Assembly: GCA_954871525.1 (NCBI GenBank)
Contig: OX940870.1
Location: 12,555,501-12,619,500 of the forward strand
From: Parietaria judaica
Lineage: Eukaryota; Streptophyta; Magnoliopsida; Rosales; Urticaceae
Direction of reading: 5' to 3'
DNA length: 64,000 nt
Shown: in pieces, positions 10,482-22,220 of the stretch
Layout of the letters: each line of letters starts with the position of its first letter
How positions within the stretch are numbered: position 1 is the stretch's first letter
Made by a program: the position numbers and the translations under genes
The notes under the pieces: generated by a model
The model's database searches: none
What the model saw: the letters and a program-made list of their open reading frames with translations, nothing else
What the model was told of the DNA's origin: nothing

Positions 10482-13400
10482 GGAGGAGGATTTGGCTTCG
10501 GTTTCTCTCTCTAGAAGAGAAGCTTTTGCTTTTACTTTCTCTGTCTCTTTGTTTTTCTAGAGAGAGAGAGAGAGTGAGGGATCCGAGAAGAGTAATAAGG
10601 AAGGAGCGAGAGAGGGCGTGATGGTATTTATTATTACTTTATTTAATTCTCCCATTCGGGGTTTCAATTCAATACTGTGTTTAATTAATTGTTTGTTTTT
10701 GTCACGTATGTATGGGAGCTGTACACGTGGCACGGGGGTTAGTTTTGACTTTTCACTTTGCTCCTCGCGTTGACCGGGTCAACGAGGGGTCTAATCTGAT
10801 CTTTCATGGATGGATTGTTAGGTTGATTAATTAAGTTGTTAGGCCTTTAGACGGCAGATTTTGGAGCCACACATTTTCTTTAGTGTAGTGTTAATCTTGG
10901 AGTTTTTCTTTTGGTTTTTACACATTTTCTTCTCTCTAAATCCTATAAACTGTTTGATTGTATAGTGTCATTAATATTATTACTGATCACATGATCATAT
11001 CTTTACGTCCTTATACCCTCTTTCATGTCGTGAAACATCGATATATGAGTCCAAAACTCTCAAAAGCCATTATCTACATGTCGTGATAGTGATGTAATAA
11101 ATTAATCATGCTTGTACGTGAAAAAAGATACTATTTTTCGGTGCAAGATTCAGCTAATCATAGTCCCTTCTTATGATGCATTTTCAAAAGGGTGTTATAT
11201 GTAATAAAACCACACTAATTATGTAAGGAACATAGAAAGAGCCAAAAGGCAATTTTTGGGTTCCCATGAAAGGCCGTGAAACCATGACCATGTTTCTGAA
11301 GCTTTTTCCATTAATGATTGCTTGCCATTTAGAAACAGAACATAAACTAAGTCCTGAGTGTTGAGCTAATTAAAGTATGTGGATAGATTTATTGTAATGG
11401 ATTATAGATAGCTCACGCGTGACAGAGGCTCTTCTTTTTTTATTTAGTTAAAAATGCGAAAAGGATAAAGCTGGGTAATTTGGTAATTTTGTATAGTAAA
11501 TGATGTGAGATTGGGTCCAGATTCGGGAGGAAGCAAAATGAAAAGTGAATAAGCCAAAGGGACATCACATAAAACACGGAGAAATAAGTCCAACTACTGT
11601 TCTCGAATACCTATTCCGATGTCTTCCACTATCCATTGCTATACTCAAGTTACGATTATGCCCCTGTCTTTCTGGTCAAGTCCCCATTTTATTTTTAGGC
11701 TTGGCCGAATACAGCCTAAACGGATCTGTTCGTTATTCCTTGGACATGGACTCCGATCTGCAGGCTCTATGTTCTATCCAAATTCTTTTTCATTTTAATT
11801 AACAGACCTATTTTTGACACGCAATCAATAAATGGGGTATTAATTAATAATTAATAAGATAATAAAAGAATGAAATGAAATGAATGAATGAATGAATATA
11901 TTATGCTTGTCAAAAGAATTAGCTGAATCTGACTATAGCGCAAAATGTTAAGAATGAGTGATTCATGCTTTGTAATTTGTACTATAACATGTTAGTATTG
12001 GTATTTCATGTATAAATTAATTATATAGTGGGTTTGTTTTAGATAAAAGGTTGATAAATAAATTAATAGGATTAGTTTTATACGGGACTTTACTATATTT
12101 AGTAAGTATAACGAACTGGTAAAATAAAGTTTGTTAACTTACCAAATACAAAAGGATTAAGTTTAGGGACTTTACAATATATAGTTTTTTTTTAACACTT
12201 TACAATATATAGTTAATATAAGTATTATGAAGTTTCATCACTTACCAAATATAGTAAGTCCAAAGTATATCTCTGTTTTCGATTGGTAAATGCTAGATAC
12301 AGATAGTATAGTATACAACCTAATTTTCATGTTACATAATAAGAATGAGGTGTTCATGGAAAATAATTTTCTCTGAATTTTTTCCCCCTAAAGTTCGAGC
12401 TTTTACTATATTTTGAAAACCTTATTACCTCATTTTAGAAATTTATGATCTTAATCATGTTAAGTCGTTGATTTAGATGTATGATGACCTATATTGTATC
12501 GAAAGTTAGTCATACTGTCATATAGTAATAGTATATATATAGTTATTGACTAATAGGATTTTGCAATCGTTATTGTAACGATGAACTCAACTTTCAAAAT
12601 GCCTAATTCTTTTTGATACATATATGGCGATTCATCCAAAGTTCATCTTCTTCATTCTTCATTCTTCATTGATTATTATGTATTTGTAAAGACGAGACTC
12701 GTACCAGCCCCATTCAATAACCGGTTAATTGTATCTATCTATTGAACTAATTTGTATTGTATCGAAATCGTGTAGTGGCTCGTGCCCCTCCCACTTGCAC
12801 GAGGTGGCAACTCTCAACATAATTTCAAGCATGCATTTTCCAATAATTCAGTAAAATAGATCCTTCGACTTTTAATGCCATGACGAAGTGTTGGCCAATG
12901 AGTCAATTGGGATATGTGTTTTACGTAACGAGCCTTTTGCGCAAGCTTCAGATTCCCACTCACTCACGAATGAAGACTAGCCATGCATGAAAATGAGATA
13001 TGTATGTGTAACGTGCACTGTTGAACAAGCTGTCGTTTTCACGACGAAATGAGTGGCAAGCGACATTATTGTCTCGGTCACTAGTGGTACCATTATGAAT
13101 TATGACCTAATAATTATTCAACAATATTAATAATATGAGTTTGTTTCGGCATCTAAGCCATCATCGTCGTTCCCTCTATTCACAAGTGTCCCTTTCTTCT
13201 GTTCCCTAATCAATTTTGACCCAATACAAGTATAGGGTTATGATAGTTGAGTTACTAGGTTATGATATATAATGTATAGTTTCGTTCAAATTTCTCCAAC
13301 ACATATCTTGAAAATCTCAATAAAACAAGCTACTTTTAGCGCAATTATTCGCGGAATCAGGATCTAGAATGTAAAGAAAACTGATACAAATTTTTAATGG

Positions 13401-13596
13401 AAACGGTGTCGTATGCTCTCAATACTGTAACATGGAGCGGAACACAATGTAAAAAATCGGCAAATTATCAATATATGAATGTCTTCAGCATAAAAACGAC
13501 ATTATTGAGTATTATTTCGAATAAGACCCCATTTCATAAGGTCAATGATATTATAATTATCTAGTGCTTACTTTAAAAGCCATAAAAGTACATGTA

Positions 13597-13632
<36 letters not shown>

Positions 13633-14441
13633 ATAATAAAGACTTACCACTAATAGAATGATGAAACTCTTAAATCATATAAAAACACCCATATGTGACA
13701 ATCTATCGTCTACTTTACATATATAAAATAAGGTAGAATTGCAACAATATATTCTATCCGTTATAGACATAAAGGGTTTAGATTATATAAATTTAACAAA
13801 TGTAATATTATAAATAAATAAATAAGGCATCTTATGGAGAGTAGTTGGATTCAAGGCAGATATTTGGCCAACCATACAATTAGAAGCGCATTACGTTTCC
13901 ATGCCGTCCACAAAGAAGGAAACAGATCCACTTTTATTTGTGGATCTCATTTCTCCCATGAAAATAATAATTAAGTTATGTATTCAACACTGAATCCTCT
14001 AAGCTATAAATATATACAAGAATATATACACATTATCTTATAAGGTGGCATTTTCGTGTCGTTGCATTATTCGTTTGAGAACCTAACACCAACCATTAGT
14101 TTTGTCCTCGCATACCACCAAGTACTATCAAACAATCTATTATGCTCGTTCTAATAACTCAGCCACTATAAGTAACATATGATAAAATAATCATGATAGT
14201 TTTAATGGAGCGAAAAATATCATGCATTGATAATTAACTTTACAGTTAGAGTGGACTCAAAAAGTGGCACTTATATATTCTCTTGAAACACTAGGAAAAC
14301 GACAAGAGAGCCTTTGTCGTTTAGCAGTATATACCCAGAGCATGTGTTTTTGTAGTGTTGCTGTTTGTTAGCAATTCTTCGAGCATTGAAACAGCCTTTG
14401 TACCCATGTGATTCTGTTTTTCAATTGACGTCATTATGTAG
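10482..14441. other. Long AT-rich intergenic region
   Basis: Apart from the CT/GA-rich leader of the C2H2 gene (10490-10600), I see no gene in about 3.9 kb. Small repeats are present: (aatg)n at about 11872-11898, a duplicated cttcattctt at about 12650, and (at)n at about 13598-13630. The reading frame at 11545-11802 has no recognisable features. Confidence 0.4.
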
Positions 14442-14450
14442 TAATGCATA

Positions 14451-14942
14451 ACAAGGTTCGACTTTTCCAGGATTATCTTCGATAATCTTCGATTATCCAT
14501 CTTGCCGGTAGTTATCGGTAACACGGCCATGCCAGTACTTTTCCATGATTTTTGCCGAAAATCGGTAAACATCTTAAAAAATAACAAAAATATGTATTTT
14601 TCAAGAAATTTTGCACTTTTCGATGATTTTATTTACATATGTGAGAGTGAGACTATATTTTATTTACTTATGTTTAAGTATGAAAGGATTTTATTTTTGG
14701 CATTTATAATGTTTTATCAACAATTCAACATTATAAACTTAGTAAATATATTCTTAAAAATATTTTAGTGATTTTTTTTCGATAATCCTCGATAAGTGTC
14801 GATAATCCGTCAACAATCATCGAAAGGATCGGTAATCGGTAAGCTACAGTATTATTAGTTTTCCGTCGATAATCCGGTAGTTATCGATTAATCCGTCAAT
14901 AACGGCAAGCGATTTATCGGCAAATTCGGTAAGTTGAACCTT
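14451..14942. mobile_element. Non-autonomous hAT-type element, 492 bp
   Basis: It is flanked on both sides by aatgcata (14443-14450 and 14943-14950), extendable to taatgcata, which fits the 8-bp target duplication of hAT elements. The ends are inverted: acaaggttcgactt on the left and, read on the minus strand, aaggttcaactt on the right. Both subterminal zones are crowded with tcgataatc-type motifs in both orientations, typical of transposase-binding clusters in hAT ends. No transposase frame lies inside. Confidence 0.75.
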
Positions 14943-15239
14943 AATGCATAGACAAATCCCAAAAATGAAAAACTGAAAAAAGAAAGTAGTGTACTATACT
15001 TCGAGTTATTTTTCATTTAATATTTCAGCTATTTTATCCTTACTAAAACTTAAAGCTATAAAGGTACCATACTCTTTTTTTTTTTGAAGGGGTACCATAC
15101 TTATTTGTGTCCATGGTATTACGAAAAATATATATATATATATAAATATATATACTTAGTAGTTTTATTTTAATATATTTTTAACTTTATACTTATTTAT
15201 TAAGGTGTAAGGATATTACAATTTTTTAAAATTATCTTT

Positions 15240-16100
15240 AGTATTAATTTGATGGTAACTATCTTCGGGATTACAAACAAACCTTTCAAAGACATTGCAA
15301 AGACAAGTTTAAGATAGTGTCAATGCCAGACTTTGGTGTGCATATGTAAAGAATGTTCGCAAATCATGAAAAAAGTAGGTGGTAGTCTCTTCTTGATAAA
15401 GTCTTAGAAGTTTGTAATGAACACGAGATTAATGTTCCCAACATGGATGATTTGTATACATAAGACGGAAAATCACTCAGCAATGCTCCGAAAATAAAGA
15501 ATTATGAATATTATCGATTTGATATATTTACTTCGTCATCGATATGCAACTTCAGGAATTAAATGGTCGGTTCAACAAGGTTAGTAAATATTGCTTCTTT
15601 GCATCACATGCTTGTGTTCAGACAACTCGTTTGACACATTTGACAAGGAAAAATTGTTGAAATTTGCTAAGTACTATCCCAAAGATTTTTCTTCAACAGA
15701 CCTCATCAATTTTGATAATGAGCTTGCCAAATACATATTTGATGTAACTTGGTCTGACAAGTTTCAAGGTTTGAAAGGCATCGGGACACTTGCTAGTAAA
15801 ATGGTTCAGAAAAAAAAAAAAGTGTTACGTATTCATATGTGAAAAAATTGATTACTTTGGCACTGATCTTGCCTGTGGCTACTGCAACTGTGGAGATAAT
15901 TTTTTCTGCTATGAGTATGATCAAGACTCGATTACTAAATCGAGCGATCAATGGATGAATGATAGTATGCTTGTATACATTAAGAGAAATATATCTATCT
16001 CTCTCGATGAGGAGTCTATCATGCAAAATTTCCAAATGATGAAATCGCGGCGTCATATTTTGTATGAAGTAAAAAATTTTCTGTATCTTGTTTAGTTATT
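15240..16100 (+). pseudogene. Decayed hAT transposase (DUF4371/ZMYM1-like type)
   Basis: Translated fragments follow the order of this transposase group although interrupted by many stops and frame changes. They run from NEHEINVPNMDDLY (about 15415-15460), through YYRFDIF (about 15508), to DNSFDTFDKEKLLKFAKYYP (about 15620-15680), and the C-terminal dimerisation block LPVATATVE.IFSAMSMIKT (about 15868-15930). An additional frame break lies just before this last block. No terminal inverted repeats could be assigned. It lies about 300 bp from the 492-bp hAT-type element, but I cannot show that the two are related. Confidence 0.75.
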
Positions 16101-16547
16101 TGAATATTATTGTGTGATTATTGTTATTATGTATTTTAAAAAATTAGTAAAAAAAATTTGTTGTGCTTCGTCAATGTTTTATTGTGCTTCGTCTAAATCA
16201 AAGTCTGACTATGTCACAAAAGTAGAAATAGAGACAAAAAAAAAAAAAAAAAAACTAGGCTCGGAGTAATAAATTATGTACTGAATTATGATTTCTTATA
16301 GAATTATTGGTCGAACTATATGATCTTTAAAAAAGTTAGTTTGGACAAAAACATGAATAAAAGTGTTACAAATTTACAACGTAGATATCATGAGAGATAA
16401 AATAAAATTTTATCAACTCATTTTAACCCTCATAATCTCATTTTAATTCCTAGATAATAACTAATAACATATTAACAAACATACCCTTGATAGAATGATT
16501 AGAATCTATAAAACATCAACTAAACTTTTTTTTTTAATGTTACTCTT
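16101..16547. other. AT-rich spacer
   Basis: Nothing recognisable; contains an A-run at about 16238-16255. Confidence 0.35.
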
Positions 16548-17720
16548 TGTTGATACCGTTTTTTGGATCAAACATTAAACAGGCTCATTTGTTGATGTTG
16601 GGCCTGACCCAATGTCGTTTGGTGACGTGGCGGGCTTCTGTTGACTTCTGGATGGGCCTGGGTTAGCTTGTTACGGGGATGACAAATTTTGTCGTCAATT
16701 ATCGTTCCTCGTGAATCCCGTTGACTTTAGGGTGGTCGTCGTTGACTTCAGGGTGAGGTTTTGGTTGACCGATGCGAATACCCTGAATAGGCGTTCCTGG
16801 CACTTACGAGGTCGAAAAAGTCTCGTTGCCGTTCGGGGTCCTAGGCGATCAGGTGTTCACCGCCGGGCCATGGGCCGGGGTTACAGGCTCTAAAACCACT
16901 CAGATCGTAGGTACCAGCGAACAGGGGAGTGCTTTTGACCAGGAAGTGAAACCTAGGAGGTTAGACTCTCTACCCGATATGGCTTGTTCTAGTCCGGGCT
17001 GGGACTATCCACAAAGTCGTGGTACCTGATAAGGGTACGATGACTAGGAGACGAAACTTAGGCCGCGCAGAGCTCAGAACAAGGGCAGGTGGGGTCTTGG
17101 ACCTTCCCTAGGATTTTCTCCAAGGAATCTGTTTCAGAGTAATCTCTCGGTCGTCCGGATCTTAGTAAAAATTCCCCCAGGTCGGACCCTTCGTCCTGGA
17201 TTGTGGGCCCAGGCTCGTGTCCCCAGACTATACCCGCAGCCGCACAATGGACTGGAGATAGACTGGGCACCGCGTAGAACTGGACCTATCAGGCGGGTCG
17301 AGGACCGTGTAGGAATTTCACCAGGGCTTCCGCTTTTCATAAATCTCTCACTTTTCGGACCTGAAAAAAAAAGAACACCCGAGGTCAAGGGAAACAGGGG
17401 GGGTTACCCCCTGATTCACCTCCGACGCTCAACATTAGAACGGTATTTGAGGGGAGGTGAGTATATCGGGGGTAGAGAGAGAGAGAGAGAACTCGAGAAG
17501 ATTCGAGTGATCCTGGAGGCTGTCGCCTCTGTGGGTCCTACCGAAGGGCCTCCGATGCTTTTTTCGCTCCCGGGCCCGTCCCGTGTCAGTTTTTCACAAA
17601 GTTTATGTCGTTTTTGGGTGTTTTCATATTTTTACGAACATCGGGACACTTTGTTTTTCGAAAACGGGCTCCTGGAGGGAGTTTTGGGTTTTGAAATTGA
17701 TTTATTTAATTCATAATCTT
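16548..17720. other. GC-rich retroelement-like segment (possible LTR or leader)
   Basis: Base composition switches abruptly from AT-rich to GC-rich at about 16560 and back again at about 17700. The left edge tgataccgttttttggatc looks like the start of a plant LTR. The frame at 17201-17716 shows no domain. With no matching second copy in the window and no target duplication found, solo LTR is only a suggestion. Confidence 0.3.
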
Positions 17721-17979
17721 ATTAAAAAGATTAATTGAATTAACAAATAAATTAATGGAAATTAATACGATAATTTCCGATTAATTAATTTGTTTACGAA
17801 AAGCAATCATGTTCTTACCCATAACACTCATAAAACTTGATATTCCATATTCTTTTTTTTAAGGGAAAACGACGTTTGTTTATTAATTTTCGTTTAATTA
17901 TTCATTATTAATTGTAGGAGGCGCATATTTTTTTAACGCAAACGACATGAATAGAAGACTCCTGGTCGTTTACCTCAAC
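17721..17979. other. AT-rich spacer
   Basis: No gene. It ends in the acctcaac target site (17972-17979) of the next element. Confidence 0.4.
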
Positions 17980-19004
17980 TCGGGGTGAAAATTGTGGACT
18001 CGGTTCCCGGTTCCGGTCCCGGTACCGAACCGTTTTGATAAAAAAAATCAGTTTTTTATTTCTAAAATATCCTAAAAAGGGAAGCCCCAGTTCCGGTTTG
18101 AAAAACCAAAACCAAAACCAGTTTAAAATCTGAAATTCCCGATTATTTGATCCCGGTTCCGGTTTTATGTCGTTTTTTCATTACTTTGTCGTTTCCTTTT
18201 ATAATCAGGTTTTCAGCCCATAATATTTAGTATGTACACTCTATATCTCTCGTCTCGTATGCCTATCCCTCTCTCTCTCTCTCGCCGTTCTCCCGCTTGC
18301 CTCTCGCCGGTCGACGGTCGCCGTTCCACTCTCTCTCTCATCGTTCGCCTCTCTTTCTCGCTTTCGCTTTGCTTCCCTCGACCTCGGCGACTTCCGGTTA
18401 GGGTTTTCTTATTCTCTGTTTGATTTTTTTTAGTTGTTTATCAGTTGATTCGTTGATTGATTTTCTGTTTTTTATCGGTTGATTTTTGGTTCTCTGAGTT
18501 AGGGTTTAGTAATTTTCATATTTGGGTTTGAATGCCAACCATATATAATGTTTAATTACAGAGAGAAAAACTATATGAATATGTGTTATAGTGTGCAGGA
18601 AATTTTAATTTGTTCCTTTTTTATTCTTTGATATATCTATGTTTGCAATATTAGATTAACAGTTTGAACAGAGATAATCATGTTCATGTTTGTACAGAGA
18701 GAATTACTTTCATGTTTGTTCATGTTTCATGTTTGGTGTTTAGCATTTTGATTTGTGTTTGGATTTTTTATTTGCATTTTGAATTCGTACTCTTTTTTTT
18801 TTTTCCTAGTTTCTGTCCCGGATTTTGTTCCTTAAAAAACCAGATTTTTAATATGTGTCCTGGTTCTGGTCCCGGTTCCGGTTAAAAAAAAACATGATTT
18901 TTCACTACAAAAACCAAAATCAGTTAAAATCTGCATCCCGGTTTAAAAGGGACAGGGTCAAAAAACACTCAAATTCCCGGTTCCCGGTTCCGGTTTCAGC
19001 CCTA
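17980..19004. mobile_element. Non-autonomous hAT-type element, 1,025 bp, with captured-looking core
   Basis: It is flanked by a perfect 8-bp duplication, acctcaac (17972-17979 and 19005-19012). The termini are inverted: tcggggtgaaa on the left, and tagggctgaaa on the right read on the minus strand. Both subterminal zones are packed with cggttccggt/cccggt repeats (18002-18035, 18150-18165, 18860-18885, 18970-19000). The core (about 18220-18560) has the texture of a plant 5' UTR and first intron: TC-rich sequence followed by cttccggttagggtttt. No transposase is present. The core may be captured host sequence, which is inference. Confidence 0.8.
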
Positions 19005-19379
19005 ACCTCAACCACCGAAACTTCGCGCGTTCTCTTGCGCCAAACAACATTACGTTTTATAAATGTGTCTAATCGCACTTTCGTTTAGAAAAAAGTCATT
19101 TTCAAGTCAAACGACATAGACTAACGACCGTTAAAGTTTAAACCCTAGCTAGCAGTAGCACTAAGGTTTTTGCTCTGCTTATGAACCCTAATTTTCCTCT
19201 TTCGATTTCGACCTAGATTCCAGCTCTGCTTTGAAGCCCAGATTTTTCGCTAATCGTGTTGCTTTGATTCGGAGCTACCTCTTCAATTGCTTGATTTTCT
19301 TTTGTAGTAATGGAAACTGAAGTATCGGAGATGTCCTAAACCAGTAGCCACAGCGATTTGGCTCAAAACCCTAGAGTGA

Positions 19380-20786
19380 CCTGGGATGGCGAAGGGTGGC
19401 GACGCGACGGGAAGACCCGGGCGAGCGGGTCTGGAGGGTGGCGACGCGACGGGAAGACCCGGGCGAGCGGGTCTGGGCCGGTGCCGCCCGACGCCGGTGA
19501 CAAGAGAGCTCCGTCGGGCTTGCGCTACTCGTGCGGGCCTGTGGGCTTTCCGGTCTTCGCAGCTGCTACCGGCGATCTCGGGGTGACCGGGGAAAGTCCC
19601 CGCAGGTTACGACGATCTCTGGCGACGCCACTGGAGGCGGCGAGGAGTGCCGATCCTGCCGGTAGGGCTACGGGGAGCTTGGGCACGATGGTTTCTTTTG
19701 CAGGTATGGATCACAATGATGGCTTCCCCGGGGGTCTCCCCCCTTTCCCTGCTGAGGTTTCCCCGTCTGGCCGGCCGACTCGCCGGGCGTCGAGAGTTCC
19801 TGATGTGCCCGTCATGGGCTTTGATTGGGGAGACACGGCTTCCCCAGCCGGGATGGCATTTCCGCCAGACGTGCTGCCCAGCCCTGACGTATCTTCCTGG
19901 GTCCCCGGGCCGCCATGTGGCCATGCCCCGGCGGTCGCGCCCCCATTTCATGGCTTTGCCCCGATGGGCGGGGCTCCGCAGATGGTACATTTCCTGACTT
20001 TGGTCGTTTATTTTTCCTTTGCGGATATAGGTCTGTTCATGATATTGTTGCGCCTTTTCTTTTTGTGCAGGCGTTGACGCCATACAGCCGGCGAGAGTTA
20101 GGGGAGTCCAACAGCGGATATGCCGGAGGATTTCCTTCTGCCGACCCTTCTTTTTACGATGCGGCCTCCTTTCACGGCCGAGTGGGTTCCGTCGAGGCGG
20201 AGTTGAGGGAGGCTAACCTCCGGGCGGGGGCTCTGCCGCATGAGAACGCTCTTGTCTGGCGGCTTCTCCGCGAGTCTGAAGAGAGGCGCATGACTGCTGC
20301 TATGGATGCGTCTCGTGCCAAGACCGTTGCTATACACTACGCCCACCTGCTTAGAGAGGCTCAGGAGCGTCTGGCTGCCCAAGAGGCGGAGTTGGTACAA
20401 TTGCGTGAGTCGATTGACCGAGATCTCGAGGCGGCAAAGTGGGATGGCTTCGTGAGCGGCGTCCTCTTCGTGCTTCGGATGAACCCGAACATGTATATCT
20501 CTACGTCATTCGTGACGAACCATCAGGTTCCGCCGGAGGTTCAGGCGAGGCTGGCCCCCTTCATTGCTCTCATCCCACTCCCGGCCCGGTTATGAACCTT
20601 TCTCGGAACGAGATTTCCTCTTCCGTGGGCTTCAATCCTTTGGTGGTTGGCAATGTGGGCAGCGTAGTCGGCGGAGGCGGCGTCTACGTTCCGCAGATCG
20701 ACCATTTTGCCCTAGGTGGTGAGGGAGTCAAGGATGCGGCCGGTCAGGAGGACGATGGTGACGACGATGATGACAGTGCGGTGTGA
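19380..20786 (+). CDS. Unidentified GC-rich, retroelement-like open frame(s) with coiled coil and acidic tail
   Basis: Open frames run through GC-rich DNA unlike the surrounding genome. The first part (to about 19990) is Pro/Gly-rich. A possible intron ends at the acceptor tttttgtgcag (about 20071). The following frame encodes a helical, coiled-coil-like segment (VEAELREANLRAGALPHENA, ERLAAQEAELVQLRE, about 20185-20430) and then 'KWDGFVSGVLFV'. A different frame (20439-20786) ends in DDGDDDDDSAV, so a frameshift or alternative joining is needed to include the acidic tail. I do not recognise the protein. Composition, the downstream tandem repeats and the lack of a plant-gene match suggest an accessory open frame of an LTR retroelement, but no gag, protease or RT motifs are visible. 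Confidence 0.35.
19393..19476 (+). repeat. 42-bp perfect tandem duplication
   Basis: The block starting agggtggcgacgcgacggga at 19393 recurs at 19435. The 42-base period keeps the frame and would encode two copies of a 14-residue unit (GGWRRDGKTRASGS). Confidence 0.85.
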
Positions 20787-21154
20787 TCTGCCTTGTTTTA
20801 ATTGCTAACCCCGTGTAATAACCGAACGATGTCTTTGTCTTTTATTAGCTTGTAGCTCCTTATTTCGCCGTGTGTGGCGCAGGTTTTTGTAGCACATCCA
20901 GGTGCGTTTTGTGTATATGTAGGGAAGCAATGCTTTAGAGGGTTGATGTAGCTCCCTAGGAGCAGTTATCCATGTAGCATATGTAGTGTTGATCCATGAA
21001 CGCTGATTCCCTTTGTTTATTGTTTGTACGTTGACTATTTACTTGCCTTCTCTTTGATCATTTTACCATAGGATTTATCTTCGTGCGAAGCTTCGAGCAT
21101 TCGGATTTTGTACCTGAGTAACTAGGGTTTAAGACCAGGCTTTTCTCGGTCTTT

Positions 21155-21430
21155 GTGTACTTGAGGCCAGGTCGCGCTTTGTTGAGCGCTACGGGTCCTG
21201 GGTTTATCGCAAGCTGCGCTTCGTCAAGCGTTTGATTTCAGGCCGAGTAACGCTCTCGGGGCAACTTAGTGTACTTGGAGCCATGTCACGCTTTGTTGAG
21301 CGCTACAAGATCTTGGACTTATCGCAAGTTGCGCGTCGTCAAGCCTCGGTTCTGGGCTGAGCAAAGCTTCCGGGGCGACTTAGTGTACTTAGAGCCAGGT
21401 CACGCTTTGTTGAGCGCTACATGATCCCGG
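21155..21430 (+). repeat. 114-bp tandem repeat, about 2.4 copies
   Basis: gtgtacttg/a motifs at 21155, 21269 and 21383 open units that each contain cgctttgttgagcgctac. The first two units also share ttatcgcaag and tcgtcaagc. The period is 114 bp twice. The third unit is cut off at about 21430, where exon-like sequence begins. The inner ttgttgagcgct and gcgcttcgtcaagcg segments could form hairpins. Confidence 0.8.
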
Positions 21431-22220
21431 ATTTGGATCCATGGAGTTCAGTCAAAGATCTCTTGCCTCTTCTGTCAAATTCAGCTCCTTTTGCAATTTA
21501 TCATCAATATTTACAGGTTCATAGTGTACATTCCTTATTCACTATAGTAGGACCCGGAGTAGAAATTCTAGAGAAACATGAACACTGTATTAATAAATAC
21601 AACCCCTGTTTCTAATTCGAGAGTTAAGACGACGAAAACTTGCTTAAACACGGTCACTATAGGAATTTCAAAAATGAATGAAGCCTATCTATAAGATTAC
21701 AAAACCCTAATTCGCTCTTAAACATAAATACCAGACGAAATTATTTAACAATATTATTTTTGTAAAGCAGCCCCTCGCGACATGCATGCAAAATCTACAG
21801 CTCGGGAAAATGGCAATTGGTCTGCAAATTTCGGAACCTTGGTTGCGAGAATATCAGGTTATTTACCATTTTATTTTCGTATTCTTTGATCAATTATTTA
21901 ATTTCTCATCAATAGTAACAAATTTATGGCTTATTTTTTTTTTTTCGTCAGGTTCTTCCTTCAAGAACACATCCTTGTATGCAAATGAGTGGGTTTGGTG
22001 GCTATATTCTCAGTGACACTAAGATATGCAACTCATAGTGTTAATTCATTTACCTGATTTTGCTCTTGTGTAATTTAGGCAAGTTTAATGGCGTTTTTAG
22101 TTTTAACCCTCATTTTTGTGTGTGCCTAGTTTACCCCCCTTGATAGTAGAGCTTAGAACTACAACTTTGTACCCGAGCATATTTACTTTAATTTATCAAT
22201 AAAGAGCTATTTTATCTTTA

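Larger units (their letters stand above)
19130..22220 (+). pseudogene. Probable broken host locus interrupted by GC-rich retroelement-like DNA
   Basis: The left part (19130-19310) looks like a plant 5' UTR with repeated 'aaccctaa/aaaccctag' motifs. It leads to an ATG at 19310 (METEVSEMS) that stops after nine codons and then continues in frame as TSSHSDLAQNP. GC-rich retroelement-like DNA follows to about 21425. Normal composition then returns with exon-like pieces at about 21425-21515, 21790-21860 and 21952-22018, joined by plausible GT/AG sites, and a polyadenylation-like aataaa at about 22198. I could not identify the protein, and the exon frames are uncertain. The reading as one interrupted gene rests on composition and order. 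Confidence 0.35.

Noticed and set aside
11545..11802. 85-codon frame in intergenic DNA
   Set aside because: No homology, splice or promoter context; expected by chance.
14502..14768. Frames within the 492-bp hAT-type element (also 14321-14587, minus)
   Set aside because: AT-rich translations dominated by Phe/Ile/Tyr; the element is non-coding.
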